A DNA stretch of 64,000 nucleotides from Bizionia argentinensis JUB59 (GTDB lineage Bacteria > Bacteroidota > Bacteroidia > Flavobacteriales > Flavobacteriaceae), in NCBI RefSeq assembly GCF_000224335.1, contig NZ_AFXZ01000067.1:124001-188000 (forward strand), in the 5' to 3' direction. Position numbers and translations under genes: made by a program. The notes beneath the pieces were generated by a model, which was not told the DNA's origin, did not search any database, and saw only the letters and a program-made list of their open reading frames with translations. Every line of letters begins with the position of its first letter. Position 1 is the first letter of the stretch. Of the stretch, positions 18,222-27,570 are shown in pieces.

Positions 18222-18764
18222 ATGAAATTATTCAAAATATTATCAATAGCATTAGTGTTTAGTTTAAGTGCATGCGCTACAAAACATCAAGTGATAACAG
18301 AATCTGGAGAAATTTATCAGGTTCAAGGTGATAAATTTTTTAATCAAGGGAAAGAGGTAACAAGTTTAATTTCCGCGGAAGATAAAGATGGTATCATTAC
18401 TACTTTAAATAAAAGATTAGAAAGCGAAGCAGAAGTTGCGGCACAGCAAAAAGCATTGCAAGATGCCCAAGATCACTCAGAAGAGCTGCGTAAAGACGCA
18501 GAGAAAGCGCAAAAAGAGGCTATAAAAGCACAAAAGAAAGCTAAAAAAGAATCTGAGGCACTGCAGAAGAGACTAAAGAACGAAAAGAAGACGCGTGATA
18601 ATTACGTCAAATCCAGAAACGAATTAAAAAAGGCACAATCCAAATATGAAAAGTTGCATGATAAAGGAAAGTTAACACCTAAAGATGAATATAAATGGGC
18701 TAAAAAGTTAAATAAATTAACGAAGGATTTTGATAAGGCAGAAAAGAAATTAAATAAAATATAG
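18222..18764 (+). CDS. coiled-coil lipoprotein, second of a tandem pair
   Basis: 180 aa from MKLFKILSIALVFSLSACATK; the frame opens at 18129 but only this Met gives a signal peptide and lipobox (SLSACATK). It repeats the layout of the preceding gene, with an additional heptad stretch QKEAIKAQKKAKKESEALQKR that makes its coiled coil about 20 residues longer. It is more basic than its neighbour. Only 4 bp separate its stop from the omega-amidase start, so those two are probably co-transcribed. Confidence 0.86.
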   Translation: MKLFKILSIALVFSLSACATKHQVITESGEIYQVQGDKFFNQGKEVTSLISAEDKDGIITTLNKRLESEAEVAAQQKALQDAQDHSEELRKDAEKAQKEAIKAQKKAKKESEALQKRLKNEKKTRDNYVKSRNELKKAQSKYEKLHDKGKLTPKDEYKWAKKLNKLTKDFDKAEKKLNKI

Positions 18765-18768
18765 ATTT

Positions 18769-19548
18769 ATGACCGATCAATTAAATTTAGCTTTTATTCA
18801 AACAAATTTAGTTTGGGAGAATGCAGAAGCCAATCGCCAAAATTTCGAAGCCAAAATAAAAAGTATTAAAAAGTCAGTAGATGTTATAGTGCTACCAGAA
18901 ATGTTTACAACAGGGTTTACTATGAACGCGCAAGCTGTTGCCGAAACAATGGATGGTGAAACAGTTGGTTGGTTGCAGAAACAAGCTTCAGAAGCTAATT
19001 CCGCCATAACTGGTAGCATTGTTATTCATGAAAATGGTAACTATTACAATCGGATGCTATTTGTTTTTCCAGATGGCACTATAAAAACGTATGATAAGCG
19101 TCATACATTTTCCTTAGCGGGAGAAGATAAAGTATATACTTCTGGTACCGAAAAAGTAATTGTCCATTATAAAGGTTGGGATCTTTGCTTGCAAGTTTGT
19201 TACGATTTACGTTTTCCCGTTTGGGCACGCAATACAACCGATTATGATGCGCTGATTTATGTTGCCTGTTGGCCAAAGTCGCGAATGGCTGCTTGGGATG
19301 CTTTGCTAAAAGCACGCGCCATTGAAAACATGTGTTATTGTGTCGGTGTAAATCGAATTGGTATTGATGAAAATCAAAATGAATATTCGGGACACTCTAC
19401 CGTCTATGATGTTTTAGGAAATAATATTACGCCAATTAGACCTCATAAAGACCATATTGAAATTGTTACATTGGACAAAAAACATATTACACGTTATCGC
19501 GAAAAACTTAAATTTTTAAATGATCGGGATCAGTTTAAAATAGAGTAA
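18769..19548 (+). CDS. nitrilase-family amidohydrolase, omega-amidase-like (YafV/Nit2 type)
   Basis: 259 aa cytoplasmic C-N hydrolase. The Glu-Lys-Cys triad is visible: E44 (VLPEMFTTGF), K109 (YDKRHTFSLAGE) and C143 (QVCYDLRFPVWARN). The RHTFSLAGE and LRFPVWARN segments resemble YafV and Nit2, which hydrolyse 2-oxoglutaramate, the product left when glutamine donates its amino group to a keto acid. With an aminotransferase 1.3 kb upstream this supports methionine salvage. The last 14 bp overlap the tail of the convergent Ig-like lipoprotein gene. Confidence 0.9.
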   Translation: MTDQLNLAFIQTNLVWENAEANRQNFEAKIKSIKKSVDVIVLPEMFTTGFTMNAQAVAETMDGETVGWLQKQASEANSAITGSIVIHENGNYYNRMLFVFPDGTIKTYDKRHTFSLAGEDKVYTSGTEKVIVHYKGWDLCLQVCYDLRFPVWARNTTDYDALIYVACWPKSRMAAWDALLKARAIENMCYCVGVNRIGIDENQNEYSGHSTVYDVLGNNITPIRPHKDHIEIVTLDKKHITRYREKLKFLNDRDQFKIE

Positions 19549-21145
19549 AATCGTAAATCATCTCAAAGTTAGAGCGTATTTCTAGTTTATCTTTGTAATA
19601 ACTTACGCGCTCTGGCTGCTGGTTTTTTAAGTAATTTCCAGAATCGTATTTTCCGTTTTCATTGCTGTCATAAATTACGCGTAAATAGAAATCACCAGTT
19701 TGTAAATGCCTGAAGTCTATGGGTTCTGGTTTCGTGGAATATTGTTCCGCTACAACCTTGCCTTTTACATCCGTTATTTGTATAATAATAGGATAAGTAG
19801 CGTTACTTAATATAACGCGTGCGTTACCATAATCGGAGAACGTTTTTGTTGATAACCTATAGCTCAAAGTGTCATTTTTATTGTCGAAAAAATCGGTTAA
19901 TGCTTCTGGTAATATCTGTATACTGTAGGATTCGCTTTCCTTCTTCTCAAATTGAAATACATAGCTGTTGGCAAGCGAATCTAATTTCACCTTAAAATCG
20001 ACAGCAAGCGAATCTTTATCTAAAACGGTTACTTTACTTTTGTCAAATTTGGTAAAAGGAACGGCATTTGTAATTTTAAATTCATCGTTAAAGTTTAAAA
20101 GACCAATTGGTTCTGCTGTAATAACCATAGTATCTCGTTTTTGCTCGCTTATTTTAACCACAAAATTTTCATCGTAATTTTTGTTGGTAGCATTAAATAA
20201 TAAGGAATCGACTTCTAATCTTGGTTTATACCAGTAATATAAAGAGTCTGTTTTAGAATCTTTTGTTATGCGCGATTCAAAATTATTTGGAAGAGCAGAC
20301 ATATTCTGAATGCGCATGTTTTCAGAATCCCCTTCAAAACCGAAAGCAATTTTCTCGCCAGAAATCAATCGAGGTCTAATTATCTGCGGGTTTAAATCTT
20401 CTTGAAATAATTTTAAAGTAAAGAAAGTTGTCGAATCTACGGGAACATTAATAAATTCTTCGTGGAATGCGATCTTATCTACTCGAGGTTGAAATTTAAA
20501 GTCTTGATTATTATCTTTTAAAGCAACCAGTTTATATTTACCCGCCTTCAAATTTTCTAAAGAAAATGTTGTTGTGCTGTCTAGAGTATTCGTAATATAT
20601 CTAGGTGTTTTGTTATAAACCACAGAGTCGTTGTAGGTGGAGTCGGCTTCATAAAGCATTACCGAAATAAAATCGTCAGGCTGCCTTAAAGTGGCATCAA
20701 CCATAATACCTTTTATGGATAAAGAGTCTATATAATCGCCTGTAGAAAACACATATTTATAATAGGGATATGGGTTTTCTTCATTATTATCTACAATACT
20801 ATTTCCAAAGTTAAATGCATAAGTTGTGTTCGGGTCTAACGTATCTAAAATTTTGATTTGTATATATTTACTGGCATTAGAAAGCGGAATTATTTCCGGA
20901 GTTATTTCCATTGGAGGGGAAATAATAAGCTGTTTAGTAACATTTTTTATTTTAATATATTCGTCAAAATATATTCTTATTTCACTTCCAGAAAAGTTTG
21001 TCGTATAGTTTTTTGGCTCCGATTTGGTTATTTTTGGAGGTGTTGTATCTTTTATACCACCACTTGGTCGCCCCCGATTGGCACAACTAGCAATAACTAA
21101 AATTATAAAAACGACTAAAATTAATTGTGAAAGCGCTTGACGCAT
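19535..21145 (-). CDS. Ig-like domain lipoprotein
   Basis: 536 aa from MRQALSQLILVVFIILV with lipobox VIASCANRG. Residues about 28-135 (TPPKITKSEPKN, IRIYFDEYIK, LDPNTTYAFNFG, YVFSTGD) look like a bacterial Ig-like Big_5/SbsA fold; the rest consists of further beta-rich repeats with carboxypeptidase-regulatory-like character (LENLKAGKYKLVALKDNN, LQTGDFYLRVIYDSNENGKYD). A surface or outer-membrane lipoprotein of unknown role that I associate with comF neighbourhoods in Flavobacteriaceae. Start at 21187 is possible but weakens the signal peptide. Confidence 0.85.
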   Translation of the reverse strand: MRQALSQLILVVFIILVIASCANRGRPSGGIKDTTPPKITKSEPKNYTTNFSGSEIRIYFDEYIKIKNVTKQLIISPPMEITPEIIPLSNASKYIQIKILDTLDPNTTYAFNFGNSIVDNNEENPYPYYKYVFSTGDYIDSLSIKGIMVDATLRQPDDFISVMLYEADSTYNDSVVYNKTPRYITNTLDSTTTFSLENLKAGKYKLVALKDNNQDFKFQPRVDKIAFHEEFINVPVDSTTFFTLKLFQEDLNPQIIRPRLISGEKIAFGFEGDSENMRIQNMSALPNNFESRITKDSKTDSLYYWYKPRLEVDSLLFNATNKNYDENFVVKISEQKRDTMVITAEPIGLLNFNDEFKITNAVPFTKFDKSKVTVLDKDSLAVDFKVKLDSLANSYVFQFEKKESESYSIQILPEALTDFFDNKNDTLSYRLSTKTFSDYGNARVILSNATYPIIIQITDVKGKVVAEQYSTKPEPIDFRHLQTGDFYLRVIYDSNENGKYDSGNYLKNQQPERVSYYKDKLEIRSNFEMIYDFTLF

Positions 21146-21201
21146 ACGGACTCTACTTTTTTTACAAATAAACAACATATTTATCATTAACTAAACATCC
21201 T

Positions 21202-21879
21202 TTATGCTATTGACATGGTGGCAATGCTAATTTTAACATCACTATTTTTTATTAAAACAGCTGCGCAAGCTTCCAAAGTTGCCCCTGTAGTAATAATATC
21301 GTCCACCAAAAGAATATGTTTGTGTTGTGTTTTTTCGGCATTAATTACTTTAAAAACTTCCACGTTGGACAACCAGCGCGTTAATCTGCTTTTAGTAACT
21401 TGGGAACTAGTATTGGTTACTTTTATCAATACATCATCTACATATTCCGCTTCTAGACTTTTTGCCAATTCCTGACCAAATTTAGTCACTTGATTATATC
21501 CGCGTTTCCGCAATTTGTTTTTATGAAGTGGAACTGGAACAATCATGTCAATATTTTCATATTCTGGAAGATTTTTCAATTCAGCACCAAGCCAACTGCC
21601 GAGAAAAATGCCAATGTCTTCATATCCTTTGTATTTTAAATTATGAATTAAGTTTTGGGTAATACCTTTCTTTTCAAAACGTAAAAGGGCTGTTGCTGAT
21701 TCAATAGGTACGCGACCATAAAAAACTTTTAGTAATGTATTATCCTTATTTAAATGAAAATTAGTGATTGGGAAATTATGTCTACATGCTGTACAAGCAT
21801 ACAATTCATTATCGTGTAATAGCCCATTACAGCCATAGCACACTTTAGGAAAGAATAAATTGAGAAGTGCAGTGAACAA
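21202..21879 (-). CDS. comF: ComF-family phosphoribosyltransferase-like protein
   Basis: 225 aa. N-terminal zinc-finger cysteines C14, C17, C29 and C32 (VCYGC and CTAC), then a type I PRTase fold with VPVPLHKNKLRKRGYNQ and the PRPP loop VDDIITTGATLEAC near residues 190-203. ComF proteins support uptake of transforming DNA in some bacteria (GntX in E. coli supports DNA use). Single gene upstream of the Ig-like lipoprotein, same strand with a 56-bp gap. Whether this organism is naturally competent cannot be told from here. Confidence 0.92.
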   Translation of the reverse strand: MFTALLNLFFPKVCYGCNGLLHDNELYACTACRHNFPITNFHLNKDNTLLKVFYGRVPIESATALLRFEKKGITQNLIHNLKYKGYEDIGIFLGSWLGAELKNLPEYENIDMIVPVPLHKNKLRKRGYNQVTKFGQELAKSLEAEYVDDVLIKVTNTSSQVTKSRLTRWLSNVEVFKVINAEKTQHKHILLVDDIITTGATLEACAAVLIKNSDVKISIATMSIA

Positions 21880-22006
21880 ATTAATTATTTAACACTAAAT
21901 GTATAACTACTTTTTGTTTTTTATAGTAATTATTGAATTAATGTGAGAGTTTAACAAGATTATTCTCTCTTTATCGAATAAAAAATGTACTTCCAATCTT
22001 TTGTTA

Positions 22007-22014
22007 TAACTTTG
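22007..22014 (+). promoter_or_regulatory. -7 box before the coiled-coil membrane protein
   Basis: TAACTTTG, 23 bp before the ATG at 22038. No good TTG at the expected distance. Confidence 0.35.
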
Positions 22015-22037
22015 TAAGTTAATAGCACAATTATAAT

Positions 22038-22634
22038 ATGAAAGTTAACCCTAAAACTTTTAACTACAAATTATTTAATAGAACACTGCTAATAGCTATG
22101 GTTTTATTAATTTTCATTAGTTTAACAAGTTACAGAAACACGAAGGAACAAGAGGAGTTCATGGCTAAAGAACTAAAACTTGTTCAAAGTGAATTGTCTA
22201 AAATGATAATGATCTATCAAGACTCACGTTCTGAAAATGACATTTTAATAGAGCGATTTCAACAATTTAAATCTAAAGACTTGATGGCTTTAGAAACTTT
22301 TAGCGCAGTAAGTACTGAAGCAGCAATAATTGTAAAGTGTCAAGAAGAAATTATCGCATTGAAAGAAGAGTGCCGTATTTTAGATTCTGAAATCTCGAAT
22401 CTTATAGCTCAAAACGAAACTTTAAAAAAAGAATCGGAAACGAGAAACCAGGATGTTGAATCTAATATGGTAGCTTTAATGAAATTGGCAGAAAAAAATA
22501 AGGAACTCAACGCTATTATTGGAAGCATAGTTGTCATTACAGCTAAAAAGCTAAAAGTCGAATCTAAAATTACTGGAAGAAAGCAATATGATAAAACATT
22601 AAAATCTTTAAAGATACATAAGAAAGAAGTTTGA
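22038..22634 (+). CDS. membrane-anchored coiled-coil protein of unknown function
   Basis: 198 aa with one hydrophobic segment (residues about 16-32) and no cleavage site, followed by heptad-rich helices (about 38-160). The small C-terminal part, AKKLKVESKITGRKQYDKTLKSLKIHKKEV, resembles the end of longer flavobacterial coiled-coil proteins often labelled as segregation-type, but this one lacks their usual final strand, so it may be a shortened relative. Stand-alone gene between comF and glyS. Confidence 0.72.
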   Translation: MKVNPKTFNYKLFNRTLLIAMVLLIFISLTSYRNTKEQEEFMAKELKLVQSELSKMIMIYQDSRSENDILIERFQQFKSKDLMALETFSAVSTEAAIIVKCQEEIIALKEECRILDSEISNLIAQNETLKKESETRNQDVESNMVALMKLAEKNKELNAIIGSIVVITAKKLKVESKITGRKQYDKTLKSLKIHKKEV

Positions 22635-22756
22635 TTTTTTTGATAATAAAATCATATAACCTCTTGTTTATAAGTGTATTTCCAATTAAAATTAGGCTTA
22701 ATTAACGAACCTTTTATAATTTTTGTAAAACCGCTCATTTAATTGTAGCGGTTTAC

Positions 22757-22764
22757 TATTTTTG
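22757..22764 (+). promoter_or_regulatory. glyS -7 box next to the start codon
   Basis: TATTTTTG with the glyS ATG at 22769, just 4 bp further, the same leaderless arrangement as thiL. No TTG at the ideal spacing was found. Confidence 0.45.
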
Positions 22765-22768
22765 CACT

Positions 22769-24310
22769 ATGGCAAATAATGACGATCAATTCAAGAAAGT
22801 AATCTCTCACGCAAAAGAGTATGGTTACGTATTCCAGAGTAGTGAAATCTACGATGGGTTAAGTGCAGTATATGATTACGCACAAAATGGAGCAGAGCTT
22901 AAAAAGAACATTCGCGATTACTGGTGGAAAGCCATGGTGCAAATGCATGATAATATTGTGGGTATTGATGCCTCAATTTTTATGCATCCCACCACATGGA
23001 AGGCTTCTGGCCACGTAGATGCGTTTAACGATCCTTTAATAGATAATAAGGATTCCAAAAAACGCTATCGTGCCGATGTTTTAATAGAAGATTATTGCGC
23101 TAAAATTGAAGCTAAAATCGACAAAGAAGTGGCTAAAGCGCAAAAACGTTTTGGTGATTCTTTTAATAAAGAAGAATTTATAAGTACTAATCCGCGTGTT
23201 GTAGGTTACTATGAGAGGATTCAAGAGATTTTATCCCGAATGGGGAAATCTTTAGAAGCTGAAGATTTAGCCGATGTTAAAGCCCTAATCGAAGAATTAG
23301 AAATAGCTTGTCCTTTATCCGGTTCTAGAGAATGGACGGAAGTAAAGCAATTTAACCTTATGTTTGGTACTAAAATTGGAGCTTCTGCAGAACATGCTTT
23401 AGATTTATATTTACGTCCAGAAACAGCACAGGGAATTTTTGTTAACTTCTTAAATGTTCAAAAAACGGGGCGTATGAAAATTCCTTTTGGAATTGCGCAA
23501 ACCGGAAAAGCGTTTAGAAATGAGATTGTTGCAAGGCAATTTATTTTTAGAATGCGTGAGTTTGAACAAATGGAAATGCAGTATTTTATCAAACCAGGAA
23601 CACAAATGAAGTGGTTTGAATATTGGAAAGAAGCGCGAATGAAATGGCATATGTCATTAGGCATGGGAGCAGAAAATTACCGTTTCCATGATCATGATAA
23701 ATTAGCGCATTATGCTGATGCAGCGACTGATATTGAGTTTAAATTTCCTTTCGGTTTTAAAGAATTGGAAGGAATTCACTCACGAACTGATTTCGATTTA
23801 AAACAACACGAAGAGTTTTCAGGTAAAAAGCTACAGTATTTTGACCATGAAGATAATGCGAGCTATACTCCGTATGTTTTAGAAACATCAATTGGTTTAG
23901 ACCGTATGTTTTTAGCAGTTTTCTCTAATTCATTAGTTGAAGAAGAGCTTGAGAATAATACCACGAGAACTGTTTTGAAATTACCAGCAGTTTTAGCACC
24001 AGTAAAAGCAGCTATTTTACCTTTGGTGAAAAAAGATGGTTTACCTGAAGTTGCACGTCAAATTTTTGATGATTTGAAATGGGATTTCAATGTAACTTAT
24101 GATGAGAAGGATGCTGTTGGAAGACGTTACAGACGTCAAGATGCCAATGGAACACCATTTTGTATTACTGTAGATCATGATACTTTAGATGATCAAATGG
24201 TAACTATTCGTCATCGAGATACTATGGAACAATCACGTGTTAATATTAGCGATTTAACTGCTATTATTAAAAAAGAAGTAGATGTTAAAGAGTGGTTGAT
24301 GAGAATGTAA
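22769..24310 (+). CDS. glyS: glycyl-tRNA synthetase (single-chain, alpha2 type)
   Basis: 513 aa class II synthetase charging tRNA-Gly. The single-chain eukaryote/archaeal-like form: N-terminal SHAKEYGYVFQSSEIYDGLSAVYDYAQNG, insertion with zinc-free spacer, the motif-2 region FRNEIVARQFIFRMREFEQMEMQYF (about 252-276), motif 3 SIGLDRMFLAVF and the anticodon-binding domain beginning near LPAVLAPVKAAIL. No partner subunit is needed. It is followed by two hairpins. Confidence 0.97.
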   Translation: MANNDDQFKKVISHAKEYGYVFQSSEIYDGLSAVYDYAQNGAELKKNIRDYWWKAMVQMHDNIVGIDASIFMHPTTWKASGHVDAFNDPLIDNKDSKKRYRADVLIEDYCAKIEAKIDKEVAKAQKRFGDSFNKEEFISTNPRVVGYYERIQEILSRMGKSLEAEDLADVKALIEELEIACPLSGSREWTEVKQFNLMFGTKIGASAEHALDLYLRPETAQGIFVNFLNVQKTGRMKIPFGIAQTGKAFRNEIVARQFIFRMREFEQMEMQYFIKPGTQMKWFEYWKEARMKWHMSLGMGAENYRFHDHDKLAHYADAATDIEFKFPFGFKELEGIHSRTDFDLKQHEEFSGKKLQYFDHEDNASYTPYVLETSIGLDRMFLAVFSNSLVEEELENNTTRTVLKLPAVLAPVKAAILPLVKKDGLPEVARQIFDDLKWDFNVTYDEKDAVGRRYRRQDANGTPFCITVDHDTLDDQMVTIRHRDTMEQSRVNISDLTAIIKKEVDVKEWLMRM

Positions 24311-24315
24311 CCCAA

Positions 24316-24333
24316 CACCTGTGAAAACAGGTG
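24316..24333 (+). other. small GNRA-type hairpin after glyS
   Basis: CACCTGT-GAAA-ACAGGTG, a perfect 7-bp stem with a GAAA tetraloop, 5 bp after the glyS stop. No U-run follows, so it is not a terminator by itself. Confidence 0.5.
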
Positions 24334-24373
24334 CCTCAAAACCCATTAATTTAATAGAAATATAAAGTCACAA

Positions 24374-24404
24374 AAAAATCCCAAGCTATAGCTTGGGATT
24401 TTTT
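24374..24404. terminator. bidirectional terminator between glyS and the metal-efflux operon
   Basis: AAAAATCCCAAGC (24374-24386), loop TATA, GCTTGGGATTTTT (24391-24403). Perfect 13-bp stem with A-run and T-run, serving both convergent units. Confidence 0.88.
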
Positions 24405-24438
24405 ATTCATATCTATTTTATTGTTGAAAACAAATTTA

Positions 24439-26403
24439 CTAATCCTCATTATAAGCCAACAACCGCAAAGCATTTAAAACAACCACAATAGTGGAGCCTT
24501 CATGAAATAGAACCGCTAGTCCAATATTTGTTAATCCTAAAATGGTTACTGGAACCAAAATGGCAACCACACCCAAGCTTATAAATATATTTTGTTTAAT
24601 AATACGTTTAGATGCGCGACTTAAGCCAATTACAAATGGTAGCATCTCAATTTTATCCGACATAAGGGCTACATCGGCAGTTTCTAATGCAACATCGCTT
24701 CCTGCTGCTCCCATTGCGACGCTTACCGTGCTTAAGGCCATTGCAGGCGCATCGTTTACACCATCGCCAACCATGGCGACTTTCCCATCGCGTTCCTTTA
24801 ATAATCGAATGGCATCTACTTTATCTTCTGGTAATAAATTTCCGCGACTTTCGGTTAATCCAATTTGTTTGGCAATAGCTTGACCTACACGTTCATGATC
24901 ACCGGTAAGCATAATCATGTTTTTAACGCCTATACTTTTTAGCCTTTTTAGTGTTTCGGCTGCGGCTTTTCTCGGAATGTCCATAACACTTACCAAACCG
25001 ATAATCTGATTCTGATAACCAACCAACATAACGGTTTCGCCTACTTCCAATAGTTGGTTAATCTGGGTTTCAATAGCTTCAGAAATCACTAGACTATTAT
25101 CAGTCATGAGTCGGGTATTTCCAATATAAACCGGTTCATTTTTATAAATAGCTTCAACACCTTTGCCCTGAATGGCTTGAACATTTGATGCCAGATTTGC
25201 ATCCTCTAGTTTTTCCTGCTCTTTAATAGATTTTGCAATAGCTTTTGCTAATGGATGATTGCTTAAACGTTCTACTTCATATAACAATTGAAGTAATTCT
25301 TCTTTATTAAAGTCATTAAAAGCTATGACTTGTTTTAAACTTGGTTTTCCTTCAGTAAGCGTTCCCGTTTTATCAAAAGCAATAGTTGTTATACTACCTA
25401 AATCTTCCAAAGCTTTCCCGCCTTTAATTAAAACACCACGTTGCGCAGCACGAGCAATTCCACTCAATACGGCACTTGGCGTAGAAATAGCCAAAGCACA
25501 AGGGCTAGCAGCTACTAAAACTGTTATGGCACGATATAAACTTTCGTTAAACGTTTCGTTAATAACCAGAAAGGCAAAGCATAATAGTGCTACCAGTATG
25601 ATAACGATTGGAACATAAACTTTTTCAAATCTCTTGGTTAAGCGTTGCGTTGGTGACTTTTTAGTTTCCACATCGTTAACTAAACTAATCAGTCTAGAAA
25701 CGGTAGAGTCTTTTGTTAATTTAAGGACATGAATTTCCAAAGCACTGTTGCCATTTATAGTTCCTGAAAACACCGTATGATCTTTGTCTATATCTGAAAA
25801 ACTAGGAATTTGCTGATTTTCAGGAAATGGACTTTTATCAACAGGCATACTTTCACCAGTAATAGGTGCTTGATTTATGCTGCTTTCGCCAGAGATAATA
25901 ACGCCATCCGCGGCAATTTTGGTGTGGGGTTTTACGACAATAACATCGCCGATTTTTAAATCTTCAATTGCTATTTCTTCAATCGAATCACCAGTTTTAA
26001 GCAATGCTGTTTTTGGCGATAAATTCCCCAAGGACTTTATAGACTTTTCAGCTTTATTCATGGCATAATGTTCTAAAGCATGCCCTAAACTAAATAAGAA
26101 TAGTAAAAGTGCTCCTTCCGCCCAACTGCCAATATAAGCTGCGCCAATAGCAGCTGCAATCATTAGAAAATCAATTTCAAATATACCTTGTCGCAGTTTT
26201 TGAACAGCTTCTTGACTTATAAAATAAGCTCCAAAACCATATGAAATAATATAAGAGGTAAGGTGAAAATAGCTTTCTAATCCTCCCCAAGTATCTAAAC
26301 TAAAACCGAGCGTTAGAAAAAATCCGGATAAAAATGAAAAGTATAATTCGGTGTTTTTACCAAAAAAACCGCTAGAATGGTCATGATTATGATCGTTTGA
26401 CAT
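24439..26403 (-). CDS. P1B-type heavy-metal ATPase, P1B-4-like (SPC motif)
   Basis: 654 aa inner-membrane metal-exporting P-type ATPase. It lacks an N-terminal HMA domain and instead starts with a His-rich MSNDHNHDHSS. The membrane metal motif is SPC (S300-C302, AASPCALAIS) rather than CPC, the phosphorylated Asp is D344 (DKTGTLTEG), the hinge is MVGDGVNDAPAMA, and the last helix carries HEGST (H634). SPC plus HEG[GS]T is the P1B-4 signature, associated with cobalt, zinc, iron or cadmium export. Distal gene of the metal-efflux operon, 10 bp behind the adaptor gene. Confidence 0.9.
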   Translation of the reverse strand: MSNDHNHDHSSGFFGKNTELYFSFLSGFFLTLGFSLDTWGGLESYFHLTSYIISYGFGAYFISQEAVQKLRQGIFEIDFLMIAAAIGAAYIGSWAEGALLLFLFSLGHALEHYAMNKAEKSIKSLGNLSPKTALLKTGDSIEEIAIEDLKIGDVIVVKPHTKIAADGVIISGESSINQAPITGESMPVDKSPFPENQQIPSFSDIDKDHTVFSGTINGNSALEIHVLKLTKDSTVSRLISLVNDVETKKSPTQRLTKRFEKVYVPIVIILVALLCFAFLVINETFNESLYRAITVLVAASPCALAISTPSAVLSGIARAAQRGVLIKGGKALEDLGSITTIAFDKTGTLTEGKPSLKQVIAFNDFNKEELLQLLYEVERLSNHPLAKAIAKSIKEQEKLEDANLASNVQAIQGKGVEAIYKNEPVYIGNTRLMTDNSLVISEAIETQINQLLEVGETVMLVGYQNQIIGLVSVMDIPRKAAAETLKRLKSIGVKNMIMLTGDHERVGQAIAKQIGLTESRGNLLPEDKVDAIRLLKERDGKVAMVGDGVNDAPAMALSTVSVAMGAAGSDVALETADVALMSDKIEMLPFVIGLSRASKRIIKQNIFISLGVVAILVPVTILGLTNIGLAVLFHEGSTIVVVLNALRLLAYNED

Positions 26404-26413
26404 AGTGTATTAA

Positions 26414-27559
26414 TTAATGGCCGTGACCACCTTCGCTATCATTAAGTAGCATGGCGGTGCCTTGAATAATTAGTTGTTTAATAAGTAAATTTTCAGAGTT
26501 TAATATTTCCATGAAATCTTCGGTTTGCTTTCCTATTTTCACTTCCTTTTTTTCGAAAACATAACCATCTGCCGTTTTCTCTTCTAACATAAGAATGTAA
26601 TAACCGTCACCAGTTTTAATAACGGCTTCTTGTGGTAAAGCCATGCTTTTTACTTCATCAATATTAATTTCTGCTTCTACAAACATACCAACTATAAAGT
26701 TAGATTCCGCATCGTCAATATGACCGTGAACTTGAACGCGTCTAGTCGTTTCATTAATAGTTGTACCAACCAAGTGTACATCGGCAGAGTAGGTTTTTTG
26801 TGAAGACTCCGGAATAGTAAAATTAATTTTCTGGCCTTTTTTGATCTTCATAATATCCTTCTCAAAAACGGAAAGTTCCAAGTGCATATGGTCAATATCT
26901 ACAATTTCCATAATAACATCGCTTGCTGAAACAAAGGCGCCATTACTCACATTAACTTTAGTAACATGACCACTAATTGGGGCATAAATATTAATAGTAG
27001 AACTCATATTTCCTGCTAATACGAACTTTGGATTAATATTTAGCATCTGCAGTTTCTTTTCCAATCCGTTGTGAAACGCCAGATTACTCTTGTACGTACT
27101 TTCAGCTTTTAAATAATTCTTTTCCGAGGTTATTTTTTCATCAAAAAGTGTTTTCTGGCGCGTATATTCATTTTTTAAATAGCTTAACTGTTCCGCTACT
27201 TCTAAAAATTGCTGTTGAATTTCTACATACTCAGTATTTTCAAGTGTCACCAAAAGTTGACCTTTTTTTACCTTGTCGCCAACTAATAAAGGTGTTTTCG
27301 TAATATAACCGCCATGATATGTGCTAACTCGCGATTTGTTATGTGGTGGAACATCAATCATCCCGTTTACGATAACGGTTTCGTTAAACGTGTGTTCAGC
27401 TATGGTTCCTAATTCCATGCCTTCACTGTTAAACTGTTCTTTAGATAGTTTAATTTTGTCGTTGTGAGATACTGTTTCTACAGCTTCTGTTGTGTCACTC
27501 TCGCTATTGCCACAAGCCATAAAAAGTAATAAAAATGTAATTATATATAGTGGTTTCAT
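26414..27559 (-). CDS. RND efflux periplasmic adaptor lipoprotein (CusB/CzcB type)
   Basis: 381 aa. Signal peptide and lipobox (LLFMACGNS). Order of parts: barrel-sandwich half GYITKTPLLVGDKVKKGQLLVTL, an alpha-hairpin (EIQQQFLEVAEQLSYLKNEY to about 160), the second lipoyl half INIYAPISGHVTKVNVSNGAFV, then the beta-barrel with SVFEKDIMKIKKGQ. It joins the RND pump to the outer-membrane channel. The last residues SEGGHGH and scattered His could bind metal. Between the RND-TolC gene (11 bp) and the ATPase gene (10 bp). Confidence 0.92.
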   Translation of the reverse strand: MKPLYIITFLLLFMACGNSESDTTEAVETVSHNDKIKLSKEQFNSEGMELGTIAEHTFNETVIVNGMIDVPPHNKSRVSTYHGGYITKTPLLVGDKVKKGQLLVTLENTEYVEIQQQFLEVAEQLSYLKNEYTRQKTLFDEKITSEKNYLKAESTYKSNLAFHNGLEKKLQMLNINPKFVLAGNMSSTINIYAPISGHVTKVNVSNGAFVSASDVIMEIVDIDHMHLELSVFEKDIMKIKKGQKINFTIPESSQKTYSADVHLVGTTINETTRRVQVHGHIDDAESNFIVGMFVEAEINIDEVKSMALPQEAVIKTGDGYYILMLEEKTADGYVFEKKEVKIGKQTEDFMEILNSENLLIKQLIIQGTAMLLNDSEGGHGH

Positions 27560-27570
27560 AATTTTGAATA

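Noticed and set aside
24316-24333. GAAA-loop hairpin as the glyS terminator
   Set aside because: No U-run follows; the true terminator is at 24374-24404.
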